From: G020354645 sp050053515
GTDB taxonomy: Bacteria; Desulfobacterota; Desulfobacteria; Desulfobacterales; G020354645
NCBI GenBank assembly: GCA_050053515.1
Contig: JASFTQ010000128.1
Location: forward strand, 1 to 11,829
Direction: 5' to 3'
Length of the DNA stretch: 11,829 bases
In this document: positions 1 through 7,333 of the stretch, piece by piece
How positions within the stretch are numbered: the first letter of the stretch is position 1
How the letters are laid out: every line of letters starts with the position of its first letter
The notes under the pieces: model-generated
What the model was told of the DNA's origin: nothing
The model's database searches: none
Seen by the model: the letters and a program-made list of their open reading frames with translations, nothing else
Position numbers and translations under genes: made by a program

Positions 1-9
1 AGCGGTTTT

Positions 10-241
10 AATTACCTCAAGGGTCGGGGTATTTTTTTCACGGCAAGATGCCGGGTTGTTGCCTGCCAAGCCAGACAGCGGCAACTGCCGTGCATTTTAC
101 CGCCGGCCATTTAAAACGCTCATGCCAACAATAAGCGACGCCGTGTTTTGCCTCTCTCGGCGGCAATCGCCCCCTGCCCTATAGCAGCGGCGGGGCGATC
201 ATCTTGTCGTGAAAAAAACACCCCGACCCCTTAACTGAATT
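10..241 (+). repeat. Intergenic inverted-repeat element, copy C1
   Basis: This non-coding element of about 232 bp lies downstream of dut. The left arm at 19-50 (core GGGTCGGGGTATTTTTTTCA then cggcaagatg) and the right arm at 200-231 match in inverted orientation at about 29 of 32 positions. Weaker outer similarity (aattacctcaa on the left, the complement of ttaactgaatt on the right) extends the ends to about 10 and 241. Inside the right half, atcgcccc (166-173) pairs perfectly with ggggcgat (192-199), and ctgc/gcag stack within that hairpin. The layout is thus a long outer stem enclosing smaller hairpins. It lies past the last visible gene of the operon and may affect the mRNA 3' end. A classical terminator is not evident, because the T-run is inside the stem. 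Confidence 0.9.
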
Positions 242-283
242 GTTAAACACGATTATGTATAATTTTTTATATCACTGCAGCGT
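242..283 (-). other. AT-rich dut 3' spacer
   Basis: This is a short AT-rich stretch between the dut stop and repeat C1. It contains gatataaaaaattatac on the minus strand but no GC-rich stem, so I do not call an intrinsic terminator. No coding potential is seen. Confidence 0.4.
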
Positions 284-742
284 TTACGTTCCCGTGTGGC
301 CGAAGCCACCACCGCTGCGATCGGTCGGCGGGAGGCGGTCTACGACCTTCAACGTTGCCTGATACACCCTGTTGATCACCATTTGAGCAATTCGATCTCC
401 CCGACGCACGGTATAGTTTTCATGGCCGAGGTTGATAACGGCTATTTTTACTTCTCCGCGATAATCTGCATCGATAGTGCCGGGAGAATTTATCAGTCCA
501 ATTCCATGGTTTATGGCCAAACCGCTGCGCGGTCGTATCTGGGCTTCATACCCCTCCGGCAAAGCCATCGCAAAACCGGTAGGAATAAGGGACATCGTTC
601 CCGGCCGGGTAACCACGGGCGCGTCCACCGCAGCGTAGATATCCATTCCCGCTGCCTGGAGGGTCATATAGCATGGAAGGGGTATATCTTTGTCCTGATT
701 GGGCCGTAAACGAACAAGTTTAATGACGGGGACATCGGCCAC
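284..742 (-). CDS. dut: Deoxyuridine 5'-triphosphate nucleotidohydrolase (dUTPase)
   Basis: Dut hydrolyses dUTP to dUMP and pyrophosphate, keeping uracil out of DNA and feeding dTMP synthesis. The 152-residue trimeric-type enzyme shows all five motifs in order: AGMDIYA (31-37), RPRSGLA (70-76), GTIDADYRGE (88-97, with catalytic Asp91 and Tyr94), RGDRIAQ (114-120) and the C-terminal P-loop-like RSGGGFGHTG (142-151). In the last motif Ser follows Arg where Gly is common; this is minor variation. The start is GTG (742-740); a nearby ATG is out of frame. GGGGAG inside the last codons of the M16 gene serves as Shine-Dalgarno, with 3 bp between that stop and this start. TAA stop at 284-286. It is the last gene of the visible operon; repeat C1 follows about 43 bp downstream. 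Confidence 0.97.
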   Translation of the reverse strand: MADVPVIKLVRLRPNQDKDIPLPCYMTLQAAGMDIYAAVDAPVVTRPGTMSLIPTGFAMALPEGYEAQIRPRSGLAINHGIGLINSPGTIDADYRGEVKIAVINLGHENYTVRRGDRIAQMVINRVYQATLKVVDRLPPTDRSGGGFGHTGT

Positions 743-745
743 AGC

Positions 746-2011
746 TCAACTCCCCAACAGATCGATAAAAGCCTCTTTGTCCGTGAATGCTCCCAGAGTG
801 GTCAATCCAATTCGATTTCTTTGGATGAGTGACTCTGCCAGATGGATAATATCTTCATCGGTGACCGATTCAATATGATCCATCACGGTTTGCAGGGGGA
901 TGTGGTGTCCAAAATTGATCTCATTTTGCGCCAGACGAACCATTTGGCTATCGATGCTCTCCGATGCAAGCAATAGGTTACCCTTTGTGTAGTCTATGGC
1001 ATCTTTGAGCTCCGTGCTGTCGACGCGGCTCTTTTTGAGTTCATCCATCTCCTTTAAAATCAATTTTGTTGCTTCGAGAACATGGTTCGGTTGGACGGCA
1101 ACATAAGCGCCGAAAATGCCGGTATCAACAAAGGAAGAGATATAGGAATATACGGCATACGCCAATCCTCTGCCTTCCCGTATTTTTTGAAATAGCCTCG
1201 AACTCATGTTGCCCCCCAAAATGGTATTCAGCAAGGAGAAGGCATAGCGATGCGGATCAGTTATAGAAATTCCTTTGGTTCCCAAACAGATATGGACCTG
1301 TTCCAGGTCTCGATGATGAATATTGACTTGAGGATGGCACCTGGGCGTCGTCCGCCTCGGAAGTCCGTTTCCCGGTATGACGGATTCGAAAGCAGGCTGA
1401 ACCAGCTCGACCAAGTTTTGGTGGGAGATATTGCCGGCAGCTGATATGACGATATGGTCGGGTTGATAGAAGCGATGGAAAAATTTTTTAATACTGGCGG
1501 CAGTGAATCGAACGACATTTTCACGGGTGCCCAGAATCGAACGCCCCAGCGGGTTGTTACCCCAATAAGTATTGCTCGAGAGGATATGAACATATTCTTC
1601 GGGGTTGTCTTCGACCATGTTGATTTCCTGAAAGATCACCGGCCGCTCTTTTTCAACTTCTTTATCATCGAAGATGGAGTTTAAAAAGATATCTGAGAGA
1701 ATATCCACCATGATTTCCAAATGGGCATCGATGACTCTGGCGTGGTAGCACGTGTATTCAAAGCTCGTGAAAGCGTTGGTTTGCCCGCCGATGGCGTCGA
1801 ATGCCTTTGCTATTTGAAACGCGGTCCGTTTCCGGGTCCCTTTGAAAATCATGTGTTCGATCATGTGGGAAAGTCCGTTTTCAGACGGCAATTCATCCCG
1901 GGCACCCACATTCACCCACACTCCCATTGAAACACTGCGAGCATAGGGCATCCTTTTAGTGACAATCCGGATGCCGTTATTGAGGATTGTTTTATTTACT
2001 GCCCCCGCCAT
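746..2011 (-). CDS. M16 family zinc metallopeptidase (processing-peptidase-like)
   Basis: This 421-residue M16 (pitrilysin/insulinase superfamily) peptidase has the inverted zinc motif HMIEH (His49, Glu52 catalytic, His53) and the distal zinc ligand Glu129 in RPVIFQEINM, which keeps the usual spacing. The C-terminal half carries the family segment MSSRLFQKIREGRGLAYAVY, the R/Y-containing loop typical of active beta-type subunits. It matches the single-chain bacterial type related to the mitochondrial processing peptidase beta subunit. The substrate is unknown. No signal peptide is visible, so it is predicted cytoplasmic. The ATG overlaps the pnp 3' end with GAGGA just upstream, and the dut Shine-Dalgarno lies in its own last codons, so pnp, this gene and dut are likely co-translated. 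An M16 gene downstream of pnp also occurs in Bacillus, which supports the call. Confidence 0.93.
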   Translation of the reverse strand: MAGAVNKTILNNGIRIVTKRMPYARSVSMGVWVNVGARDELPSENGLSHMIEHMIFKGTRKRTAFQIAKAFDAIGGQTNAFTSFEYTCYHARVIDAHLEIMVDILSDIFLNSIFDDKEVEKERPVIFQEINMVEDNPEEYVHILSSNTYWGNNPLGRSILGTRENVVRFTAASIKKFFHRFYQPDHIVISAAGNISHQNLVELVQPAFESVIPGNGLPRRTTPRCHPQVNIHHRDLEQVHICLGTKGISITDPHRYAFSLLNTILGGNMSSRLFQKIREGRGLAYAVYSYISSFVDTGIFGAYVAVQPNHVLEATKLILKEMDELKKSRVDSTELKDAIDYTKGNLLLASESIDSQMVRLAQNEINFGHHIPLQTVMDHIESVTDEDIIHLAESLIQRNRIGLTTLGAFTDKEAFIDLLGS

Positions 2012-4091
2012 GGTCCTCTTCCTGCACGGCTTTGTGACTCAGCCGAATCTTGCCATCACGGCTGATTTCAAGCACCTTGACCTTGATTTTATCCCCCTGT
2101 TTGACAACGTCCGAAACATTGGTGATCCGACGGTTGGCCAGCTGGGAGATATGAACCAGCCCGTCCGTGCCCGGTAATATCTGAACAAAGGCTCCAAAAT
2201 CCATCACCTTTATGACGGTTCCGTCATAGGTCTGTCCGACCTCCGGCTCCATGGCGATATCGTCGATCAACTTTTGAGCGGCATCGGCATCTTCCTTACA
2301 GTAAGCAGCGATCTTAACCAAGCCGGAATCTTCAATTTCAATTCGGGTATTGGTTTCGTTTTGAATCGATCGAATCGTTTTGCCAAGAGGGCCTATGATT
2401 TCTCTGATTTTGTCCGGGTTAACCTTCAAGGTGATCATTTTGGGGGCGTAGGGGGAAATTTCCTTGCGGGATTCATCAATGGTTTCCAGCATTTTTTCAA
2501 GGATAAACAACCGCCCCACGCGCGCCTGCTCCAGAGCCTTTTCCATGATGTCGCGGGAGAGTTCATGGATTTTGATATCCATCTGAAGCGCGGTAATACC
2601 GTCTTGGGTACCGGCCACCTTAAAATCCATGTCGCCGGTGTGATCTTCGTCCCCCAGAATGTCGGACAGTATAACCACCTGATCGCCATCTGAAACGAGT
2701 CCCATGGCAATGCCGGCAACAGGAGCTTTGATCGGCACACCACCATCCATCAGCGCCATCGTTCCGGCACACACCGTGCCCATGGATGAGGAACCGTTTG
2801 ATTCCAGTACTTCTGAAACGAGGCGGATGGTATAATCAAATTCTTCTTTTGGGGGCAAAATCCTTTCCAAAGCCCGGGTCGACAGACCCCCATGACCGAT
2901 ATCTCGCCGGGAAGGGCCTCCGATTCGCTTGACTTCCCCCACGGAGTAAGGGGGAAAATTATAGTGAAGCATGAAAGGCCTGAACTCCTCGCCGCTGAGG
3001 GTTTCCACCCGTTGTTCATCATGACCCGATCCCAGGGTTAGCACACCGAGCACCTGGGTTTCACCGCGCGTAAACAGAGCGCTGCCGTGAGGTCTGGTGA
3101 GTATGCTGGTTTCACAGGTAATAGGTCTGATTTCGTCAAATTTTCTATTATCGATTCGGCGGCCCTCGTTCAGGACGAGACGGCGACATGTTGATTTTTG
3201 AAGATCATCTAAAATTGCGTAAACTTCCTCTGTGCGATCGGCGTAAACTTCGTCCAGACTTTCCACCACCTCGGCCGTAATCTCATTCAAGGCGGCACGA
3301 CGGTTTAATTTTTCAGGAATTAACAACGCATCACGCATTCGCGATTTTAGGCGTTGCTCAATAATGTCAGCCAGCTCCGGATCTCTTTGTGGGGGTGCAA
3401 ATGGGCGTTTGGCCACCCCGGCGGCCTCCTTTAATTTTTCCTGAAGCTCGATAAGCGGCTGCATCGACTCGTGACCGAAATATATGGCCTCCAACATATC
3501 GGTTTCTTTAACAATGTTGGCTCCCGCCTCCACCATCACGACGCCTGTTTTAGAACCGGCCACAACGAGATTGATATCAGATTCTTCCCATTGGCTGATG
3601 GTTGGATTTATCAAAAACTGATTGTCTATGCGTCCGACACGGACGCATGCAATTGGCCCTTCGAAAGGAATGTCGGAAATCGTAAGTGCAGCCGAAGCCC
3701 CATTCATGGCCAATGTGTCCGGATCATTTTCCTGATCCATAGACAAAACCGTGGCGATAACCTGGGTCTCATAGCGATAATTTTTGGGGAAAAGGGGTCT
3801 AATCGGACGGTCAATCAGGCGTGCCGTCAGGGTTTCCTTTTCACTGGGCCGGCCGATTTCCCGTCTAAAATAATTGCCCGGTATGCGGCCGGCAGCATAA
3901 ATTTTTTCCTGATATTCGACGGTAAGCGGTAAAAAATCCCCGGGTCGCTCTTCTTTTGCCGATACAGCGGTTACAAGGACAATGGTTTCTCCATATTGTA
4001 CGACCACCGATCCGGACGCCTGTTTGGCGACTTTACCTGTTTGAATACTCAATGGCTTTCCGCCAAGCGCGGCGTTTAATGTAATTTCCAT
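1992..4091 (-). CDS. pnp: Polyribonucleotide nucleotidyltransferase (PNPase)
   Basis: PNPase is the trimeric 3'-5' phosphorolytic exoribonuclease of mRNA decay. The 699-residue length and all domains are standard: first RNase PH domain with GNYFRREIGRPSEKETL (about 73-90) and LIDRPIRPLFP; helical linker; second RNase PH domain with MLHYNFPPYSVGEVKRIGG (about 370-390), RRDIGHG, and the catalytic aspartates in ILGDEDHTGDMDFKVAG (about 476-492); KH domain with the IIGPLG loop near 563-568; S1 domain from about 618 with DFGAFVQILPGTDGLVHISQL. The ATG start has AGGAG 7 nt upstream, immediately after a terminator-like hairpin, so expression may be set by attenuation or leader processing. The 3' end overlaps the M16 peptidase start by 20 bp. 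A short Gly/Lys tail ends the protein. Confidence 0.98.
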   Translation of the reverse strand: MEITLNAALGGKPLSIQTGKVAKQASGSVVVQYGETIVLVTAVSAKEERPGDFLPLTVEYQEKIYAAGRIPGNYFRREIGRPSEKETLTARLIDRPIRPLFPKNYRYETQVIATVLSMDQENDPDTLAMNGASAALTISDIPFEGPIACVRVGRIDNQFLINPTISQWEESDINLVVAGSKTGVVMVEAGANIVKETDMLEAIYFGHESMQPLIELQEKLKEAAGVAKRPFAPPQRDPELADIIEQRLKSRMRDALLIPEKLNRRAALNEITAEVVESLDEVYADRTEEVYAILDDLQKSTCRRLVLNEGRRIDNRKFDEIRPITCETSILTRPHGSALFTRGETQVLGVLTLGSGHDEQRVETLSGEEFRPFMLHYNFPPYSVGEVKRIGGPSRRDIGHGGLSTRALERILPPKEEFDYTIRLVSEVLESNGSSSMGTVCAGTMALMDGGVPIKAPVAGIAMGLVSDGDQVVILSDILGDEDHTGDMDFKVAGTQDGITALQMDIKIHELSRDIMEKALEQARVGRLFILEKMLETIDESRKEISPYAPKMITLKVNPDKIREIIGPLGKTIRSIQNETNTRIEIEDSGLVKIAAYCKEDADAAQKLIDDIAMEPEVGQTYDGTVIKVMDFGAFVQILPGTDGLVHISQLANRRITNVSDVVKQGDKIKVKVLEISRDGKIRLSHKAVQEEDHGGGSK

Positions 4092-4102
4092 ATTTTTCTC
4101 CT

Positions 4103-4152
4103 AAAAAATTAAGCGACCCGAACATCCCTCTTTGTGCCTATTGGTCGCTTAA
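4103..4152 (-). terminator. Terminator-like hairpin in the pnp leader
   Basis: On the minus strand, ttaagcgacc (4152-4143) and ggtcgcttaa (4118-4109) form a perfect 10-bp stem with a 24-nt loop, followed at once by six T residues. The pnp Shine-Dalgarno AGGAG (4102-4098) begins directly after the T-run. The shape fits an intrinsic terminator or attenuator between rpsO and pnp. A second reading is a processing hairpin, as in E. coli, where RNase III cuts a stem in the pnp leader and PNPase then autoregulates. The stem is seen; its role is inferred. The loop is larger than is usual for a terminator. Confidence 0.6.
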
Positions 4153-4263
4153 TGTCCATCATTAATTAATCGTTTTGCAAAATTTTCAGACACGCGTTTC
4201 TGTCGCCGTGCGAACCCAACGGGCGTCAGGGGTTGAAAGTCTTTCATTCTCGGGTGTGGTTGT
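4153..4263 (-). other. rpsO-pnp spacer
   Basis: The rest of the spacer between rpsO and pnp holds no gene. It contains two minor symmetries: tgaaagtctttca (4234-4246) and the 16-bp imperfect palindrome cagacacgcgtttctg (4187-4202). An AT-rich stretch follows (ttaattaat, near 4162-4170). I found no convincing -35/-10 pair on the minus strand, although a pnp promoter here would be in keeping with other bacteria. Confidence 0.4.
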
Positions 4264-4533
4264 CTACCGTTTAAGCCCAAGGGTGTCGATGATGGCTCTG
4301 TAGCGCTTGATATCTTTGTTTTTTACATAGTTTAACAGTCTGCGGCGCCTGCCGACCAGCATCAGCAAACCTCTTCTGGAATGGTGGTCTTTTTTGTGCA
4401 CTTTTAAATGTTCGGTCAGATAGGTGATGCGGTGGGTCAGAAGACCGACTTGAACCTCCGGAGATCCCGTGTCACTTTCATGCAACTTGAATTGCTCGAT
4501 GAGTTTCTTTTTTTCCTGCGTTGTAAAAACCAC
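4264..4533 (-). CDS. rpsO: 30S ribosomal protein S15
   Basis: S15 is a primary binder of 16S rRNA helices 20-22 and nucleates the 30S platform. The 89-residue length is exact for the family. It contains the signature stretches FKLHESDTGSPEVQVGLLT, ITYLTEHLKVHKKDHHSRRG and LVGRRRRLLNYVKNKD, ending TLGLKR. The start is GTG (4533-4531) with a good AAGGAGG Shine-Dalgarno 10 nt upstream. Repeat C2 sits directly upstream, leaving only about 35 bp of unique leader and no clear promoter, so expression probably relies on read-through from truB. As in many bacteria, pnp follows it. No long S15 operator fold is obvious in the short leader. Confidence 0.97.
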   Translation of the reverse strand: MVFTTQEKKKLIEQFKLHESDTGSPEVQVGLLTHRITYLTEHLKVHKKDHHSRRGLLMLVGRRRRLLNYVKNKDIKRYRAIIDTLGLKR

Positions 4534-4569
4534 TTTCTTTTGGCCTCCTTATCACTAGCTGTTTGAATG

Positions 4570-4804
4570 TTTACTCAATCTGGGGTCGGGGCATTTTTTG
4601 CACGACAAGATGCCGGGTTATCGCTTGCCGTGTCTAATGGCGGCAACACCCTTACATTTTGCTCCCTGCTGATGACGCCCCGTCACTTTCCCCAGAACCG
4701 ACACCGCAGTTTGCCTTTCCGAGCGGCATTAGCCTCCTGCCAGTTGAAGCCAGCGGGGCGCTCATCTTGTCGTGCAAAAAATGCCCCGGCTCCTGAACTA
4801 ATTT
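4570..4804 (+). repeat. Intergenic inverted-repeat element, copy C2
   Basis: This non-coding element of about 235 bp lies between truB and rpsO, in the same orientation as C1. Its inner arms are perfect over 26 bp: CGGGGCATTTTTTGCACG plus acaagatg at 4588-4613, and the complement at 4760-4785. It shares the blocks gccgggtt, cggcaac, acattttgc, ttgccttt and cggca with C1 and C3 but is the most diverged copy. Compared with C1 and C3, T becomes C after the G-run and the last T of the T-run becomes G, in both arms, so pairing is kept. The truB TAG stop is in its right end. An 86-codon plus-strand frame through it is an artefact of the repeat. Confidence 0.88.
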
Positions 4805-5730
4805 GGAAAGACACAGCAATAGTGTAAATTATCATCTGCCGGGGTCTGTTTCATCACGGCGATCAGTTGGTTGTCGCTATCGATGAATTTGATAAAACCT
4901 TCGGGTCCGTGGAACAGCCTCGGATTTAGCTCCTTTTTTTGGACTCGCATGCCCCGCTTTATTTTTGAGGCCAAATTTTCGTCCGCCGCCACCGCCGATA
5001 TACCGCGTAAAGCATCTGCCATGCTGAACATCTGCGCTGCAACACCACCGTTTAAAACGCGTTTTTCAAGTTCATATAAAGGTACGGTTTCATCGATTGA
5101 AAAACCGCAGCATTCAATTCGCCGCAATTCTTTGAGATGGCCGCCACAGCCTAAGGCGTTTCCGATATCCGCGCAAAGCGTTCTGATGTAGGTGCCTGCC
5201 GAGCACCACACGTCAAAGCTTACCAACGGCAAGTTTATTTCAAGCGGCTGAATTGATGCAATATGCACCCGCCGCGGTGGTTTCTGAACCGGCCTGCCCC
5301 AGCGGGCATACCGGTATAGCGGAATCCCTTTATATTTTAATGCCGAATAATACGGTGGTGTTTGGTTAATGGTTCCCTCAAACTTTTTGATGGCAGCATG
5401 TATCATTTCATCCGAAAAAGCAATGGGCTCGCAGCGGGCTGTCACTTTTCCGCTTGAATCCTGCGTTTCTGTCTGAACGCCGAGATGCAGGACGGCGGTG
5501 TATTTTTTACTTCCGTCCAAAAAAAATCGGGCCAATTTTGTCGCCCTGTTGATACAACACACCAGCACACCGGTTGCAAAGGGATCAAGGGTGCCGGTGT
5601 GCCCGGCTTTTTTAGCCTTGAGAACGCTTTTGACGAAGGCAACAGCCTTGGCAGATGAGATATGTGCGGGTTTATCGATAACGATGACGCCGCTTTGACG
5701 ATCTTTATCCAAATTAACCTTATCCAGCAA
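4798..5730 (-). CDS. truB: tRNA pseudouridine(55) synthase TruB
   Basis: TruB converts U55 in the T-loop of tRNAs to pseudouridine and also acts as a tRNA chaperone. Up to 310 residues; key features are VIVIDKPAHISSAKA (15-29), the catalytic motif GHTGTLDPFATG with Asp49, KKYTAVLHLG with the conserved Tyr77, YSALKYKGIPLYRYAR (128-143), SAGTYIRTLCADIG (177-190), and a C-terminal PUA-like part from about 240. The listed TTG start at 5730 directly follows the nrnA stop but has no visible Shine-Dalgarno. A second in-frame TTG at 5712 has AAGG 5 nt upstream and would give 304 residues; it is at least as plausible. The stop is TAG at 4798-4800, inside the outer end of repeat C2, so the last codons abut the element. 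Confidence 0.95.
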   Translation of the reverse strand: MLDKVNLDKDRQSGVIVIDKPAHISSAKAVAFVKSVLKAKKAGHTGTLDPFATGVLVCCINRATKLARFFLDGSKKYTAVLHLGVQTETQDSSGKVTARCEPIAFSDEMIHAAIKKFEGTINQTPPYYSALKYKGIPLYRYARWGRPVQKPPRRVHIASIQPLEINLPLVSFDVWCSAGTYIRTLCADIGNALGCGGHLKELRRIECCGFSIDETVPLYELEKRVLNGGVAAQMFSMADALRGISAVAADENLASKIKRGMRVQKKELNPRLFHGPEGFIKFIDSDNQLIAVMKQTPADDNLHYCCVFPN

Positions 5731-5731
5731 T

Positions 5732-6703
5732 TCACAGTTTATTTGCGATGTTGATAATCTCGGTTTTCAAGTTGGCCAGTGACGTTTCGACACCAAATCC
5801 GGCCGCAGTCGAATGGCCGCCCCCTCCGTAAACAGCGGCAATGGCCGCCACATCCACTGTGCCATCCGAGCGGAGGCTGACATGAAATTGATTGAGGTGG
5901 CTTGGCCTTTCGGTCCCGTTTTTATGTTCTTGGATCAAGGCCGCCACTTTGACATCTTCAATACGTCGGGCATAATGAATCATGCCGTCGGCGTCTTCGG
6001 GCTGGGTCCCTGTCTGTTTCAGCATATCCTGTGTGATCGTCATAATCGACAATTTGCCGTTGCCGGATATCTCGATCGAATCAAGGGCCAGATTCAAAAG
6101 CTTGATTCGCCCCAGAGAGTAAGTTCCATAAACATGTTGGGCAATGTCATAGGGTTGCACACCCCTTTCCGTCATTTCTTTGCAAATAGCGAATGCCGCC
6201 TTATTGGTGTTTGAAAAGCGAAACGAACCGGTGTCGGTTAAAATGCCGGTATAAATAGCGCTGGCAATCGTATGGTCGATGGAAATTTCGAGCTTTCTGA
6301 TCAAGCGATAGACAATTTCAGCGGTTGAACAGGCAAACGTATCCACCAGCTGAAAATGACCGAAGCCTGTGTTGGTAATATGATGATCAATGTTGATGAT
6401 CCGCGGGACCTCCTTGACGATGGAAACAGCTTTGCCGATTCGCTCCATGTCGCTGCAATCTAAAATAACTGCGGTGTCGAATCCAGCCGTGTGTCGAATG
6501 TGCCGGGTTATCCGGTCCACCGAAGGCAGAAATCGATATACGGCTGGTATGGGACTATCATTGTGCAGACTCACTTCGGTATTGATCGCCTCAAGGGCAC
6601 AGCCCATGGCGATCAAGGATCCCACCGCATCGCCATCCGGGTTGCAGTGTGAAACGATTAAAACATGTCTACTGTCGCGGAGGTGCTTTAATATTTGCCT
6701 CAT
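5732..6703 (-). CDS. nrnA: DHH/DHHA1 phosphoesterase, bifunctional oligoribonuclease / pAp phosphatase NrnA-like
   Basis: This is a 323-residue DHH-superfamily phosphoesterase. Characterised NrnA enzymes degrade 2-5 nt RNA fragments and dephosphorylate 3'-phosphoadenosine 5'-phosphate, finishing RNA decay started by enzymes such as PNPase, which is encoded downstream. Metal-binding motifs are all present: SHCNPDGDAVG (H19, D23, D25), ILDCSD (D82), the signature DHH at 106-108, GILTDTGSFRFSNT (D157), and the DHHA1-domain substrate motif GGGGHSTAAGFG near 293-304. The ATG at 6703 lies inside the rbfA 3' end. GGAAG just upstream gives a short-spaced Shine-Dalgarno. The TGA stop is one base from the putative truB start. 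A deltaproteobacterium without orn would rely on this type of nanoRNase, but that is inference. Confidence 0.93.
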   Translation of the reverse strand: MRQILKHLRDSRHVLIVSHCNPDGDAVGSLIAMGCALEAINTEVSLHNDSPIPAVYRFLPSVDRITRHIRHTAGFDTAVILDCSDMERIGKAVSIVKEVPRIINIDHHITNTGFGHFQLVDTFACSTAEIVYRLIRKLEISIDHTIASAIYTGILTDTGSFRFSNTNKAAFAICKEMTERGVQPYDIAQHVYGTYSLGRIKLLNLALDSIEISGNGKLSIMTITQDMLKQTGTQPEDADGMIHYARRIEDVKVAALIQEHKNGTERPSHLNQFHVSLRSDGTVDVAAIAAVYGGGGHSTAAGFGVETSLANLKTEIINIANKL

Positions 6704-7049
6704 CTTCCATTCTAACCCGATCGAGTAATTTATCTATTTCCGCTCCATGGTCCAGGGTTTTATCATAAATAAACTGAATATCCGGCATGTAGCGCAAACC
6801 GAGCCGCTGCGAGAGTGCCCGTTTGAGATACCCCAAGGCACTCTTAAATCCTTGCTCTGCCGATTCAAGGTTTTTTTTCCCGGCCGATGTCGAGAAGTAA
6901 ATACGGGCTAAACGCAAATCCCGCGTCATTTTAACACCGGTTATCGTTATCATTTCAAGCCTTGGATCTTTTACCTGTTTTTGTAATATTTCAGAAAGGG
7001 CTTTTTGAATCAGGCCGCCGACTCTATCGGCGCGGGCAAACGGGATCAT
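6669..7049 (-). CDS. rbfA: Ribosome-binding factor A
   Basis: RbfA is a small KH-fold protein that binds the 30S subunit near helix 1 of 16S rRNA during late maturation and cold adaptation. The 126 residues match the family length. Visible landmarks are the N-terminal RADRVGGLIQKALSEILQ helix, the DPRLEMITITGVKMTRDLR strand region, IYFST, and the KSALGYLKRALSQRLGLRY helix with the Ala-x-Gly kink typical of this KH variant, followed by MPDIQFIYD. The ATG start overlaps the ylxP stop (ATGA), and GGAG lies about 11 nt upstream inside ylxP. The gene's 3' end overlaps the nrnA start by 35 bp, so three genes here form a tightly coupled block. Confidence 0.97.
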   Translation of the reverse strand: MIPFARADRVGGLIQKALSEILQKQVKDPRLEMITITGVKMTRDLRLARIYFSTSAGKKNLESAEQGFKSALGYLKRALSQRLGLRYMPDIQFIYDKTLDHGAEIDKLLDRVRMEDEANIKAPPRQ

Positions 7050-7333
7050 ATGTTGAAAATCTCCATTTCCAAATCGACTATTTCAGCCAGTCCCATGGCA
7101 TCTGCCATATTAAAAATTTTATCTATTTTTGAGTTTAACATTTTTTTATCATTGCCGACCAGCGAAAAACCAATTTCTGATTTTTGATAAACATCGTTTG
7201 AGCCGACTTCAGCGACAGAAGCATTGAAATTATTGCGTAGTTGGTTAATGATGGCTTTTACGATTCTTCTTTTACCTTTCAAAGAACGGCAGCCATGCAG
7301 TCTCAGGGTGATAATGCCGATACCGACAACCAT
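7046..7333 (-). CDS. ylxP: DUF503 family protein (YlxP-like)
   Basis: This is a 95-residue protein of the DUF503/YlxP family, typically found between infB and rbfA. It shows the family pattern: an N-terminal beta strand MVVGIGIITLRLHG, the basic segment SLKGKRRIVKAIINQLRNNF, then NASVAEVGSNDVYQKSEIGF and a closing acidic strand VDLEMEIFNI. The family is thought to assist ribosome assembly or RNA binding, but no firm biochemical role is established. The ATG start has only a poor Shine-Dalgarno (GGA about 10 nt upstream). Its TGA stop overlaps the rbfA ATG as ATGA, a strong sign of translational coupling to that 30S maturation factor. Family assignment is secure; function is uncertain. Confidence 0.92.
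   Translation of the reverse strand: MVVGIGIITLRLHGCRSLKGKRRIVKAIINQLRNNFNASVAEVGSNDVYQKSEIGFSLVGNDKKMLNSKIDKIFNMADAMGLAEIVDLEMEIFNI

Noticed and set aside
21..30. G-quadruplex from gggtcggggt in the element ends
   Set aside because: Only two G-runs occur per arm on one strand, which is too few for an intramolecular quadruplex.
21..231. C1 arms as classical intrinsic terminators
   Set aside because: The T-run lies inside the paired arm and is matched by an A-run in the other arm, so no free U tract follows the stem on either strand.
3471..3932. Plus-strand open frame of 153 codons opposite pnp
   Set aside because: It is antisense to the well-conserved first RNase PH domain, with no family features and no ribosome-binding site.
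4567..4827. Plus-strand open frame of 86 codons beginning MFTQSGVGAFFARQDAG
   Set aside because: It consists almost wholly of repeat C2 and runs into the 3' end of truB. It has no Shine-Dalgarno and no domain. It is a repeat-derived artefact.
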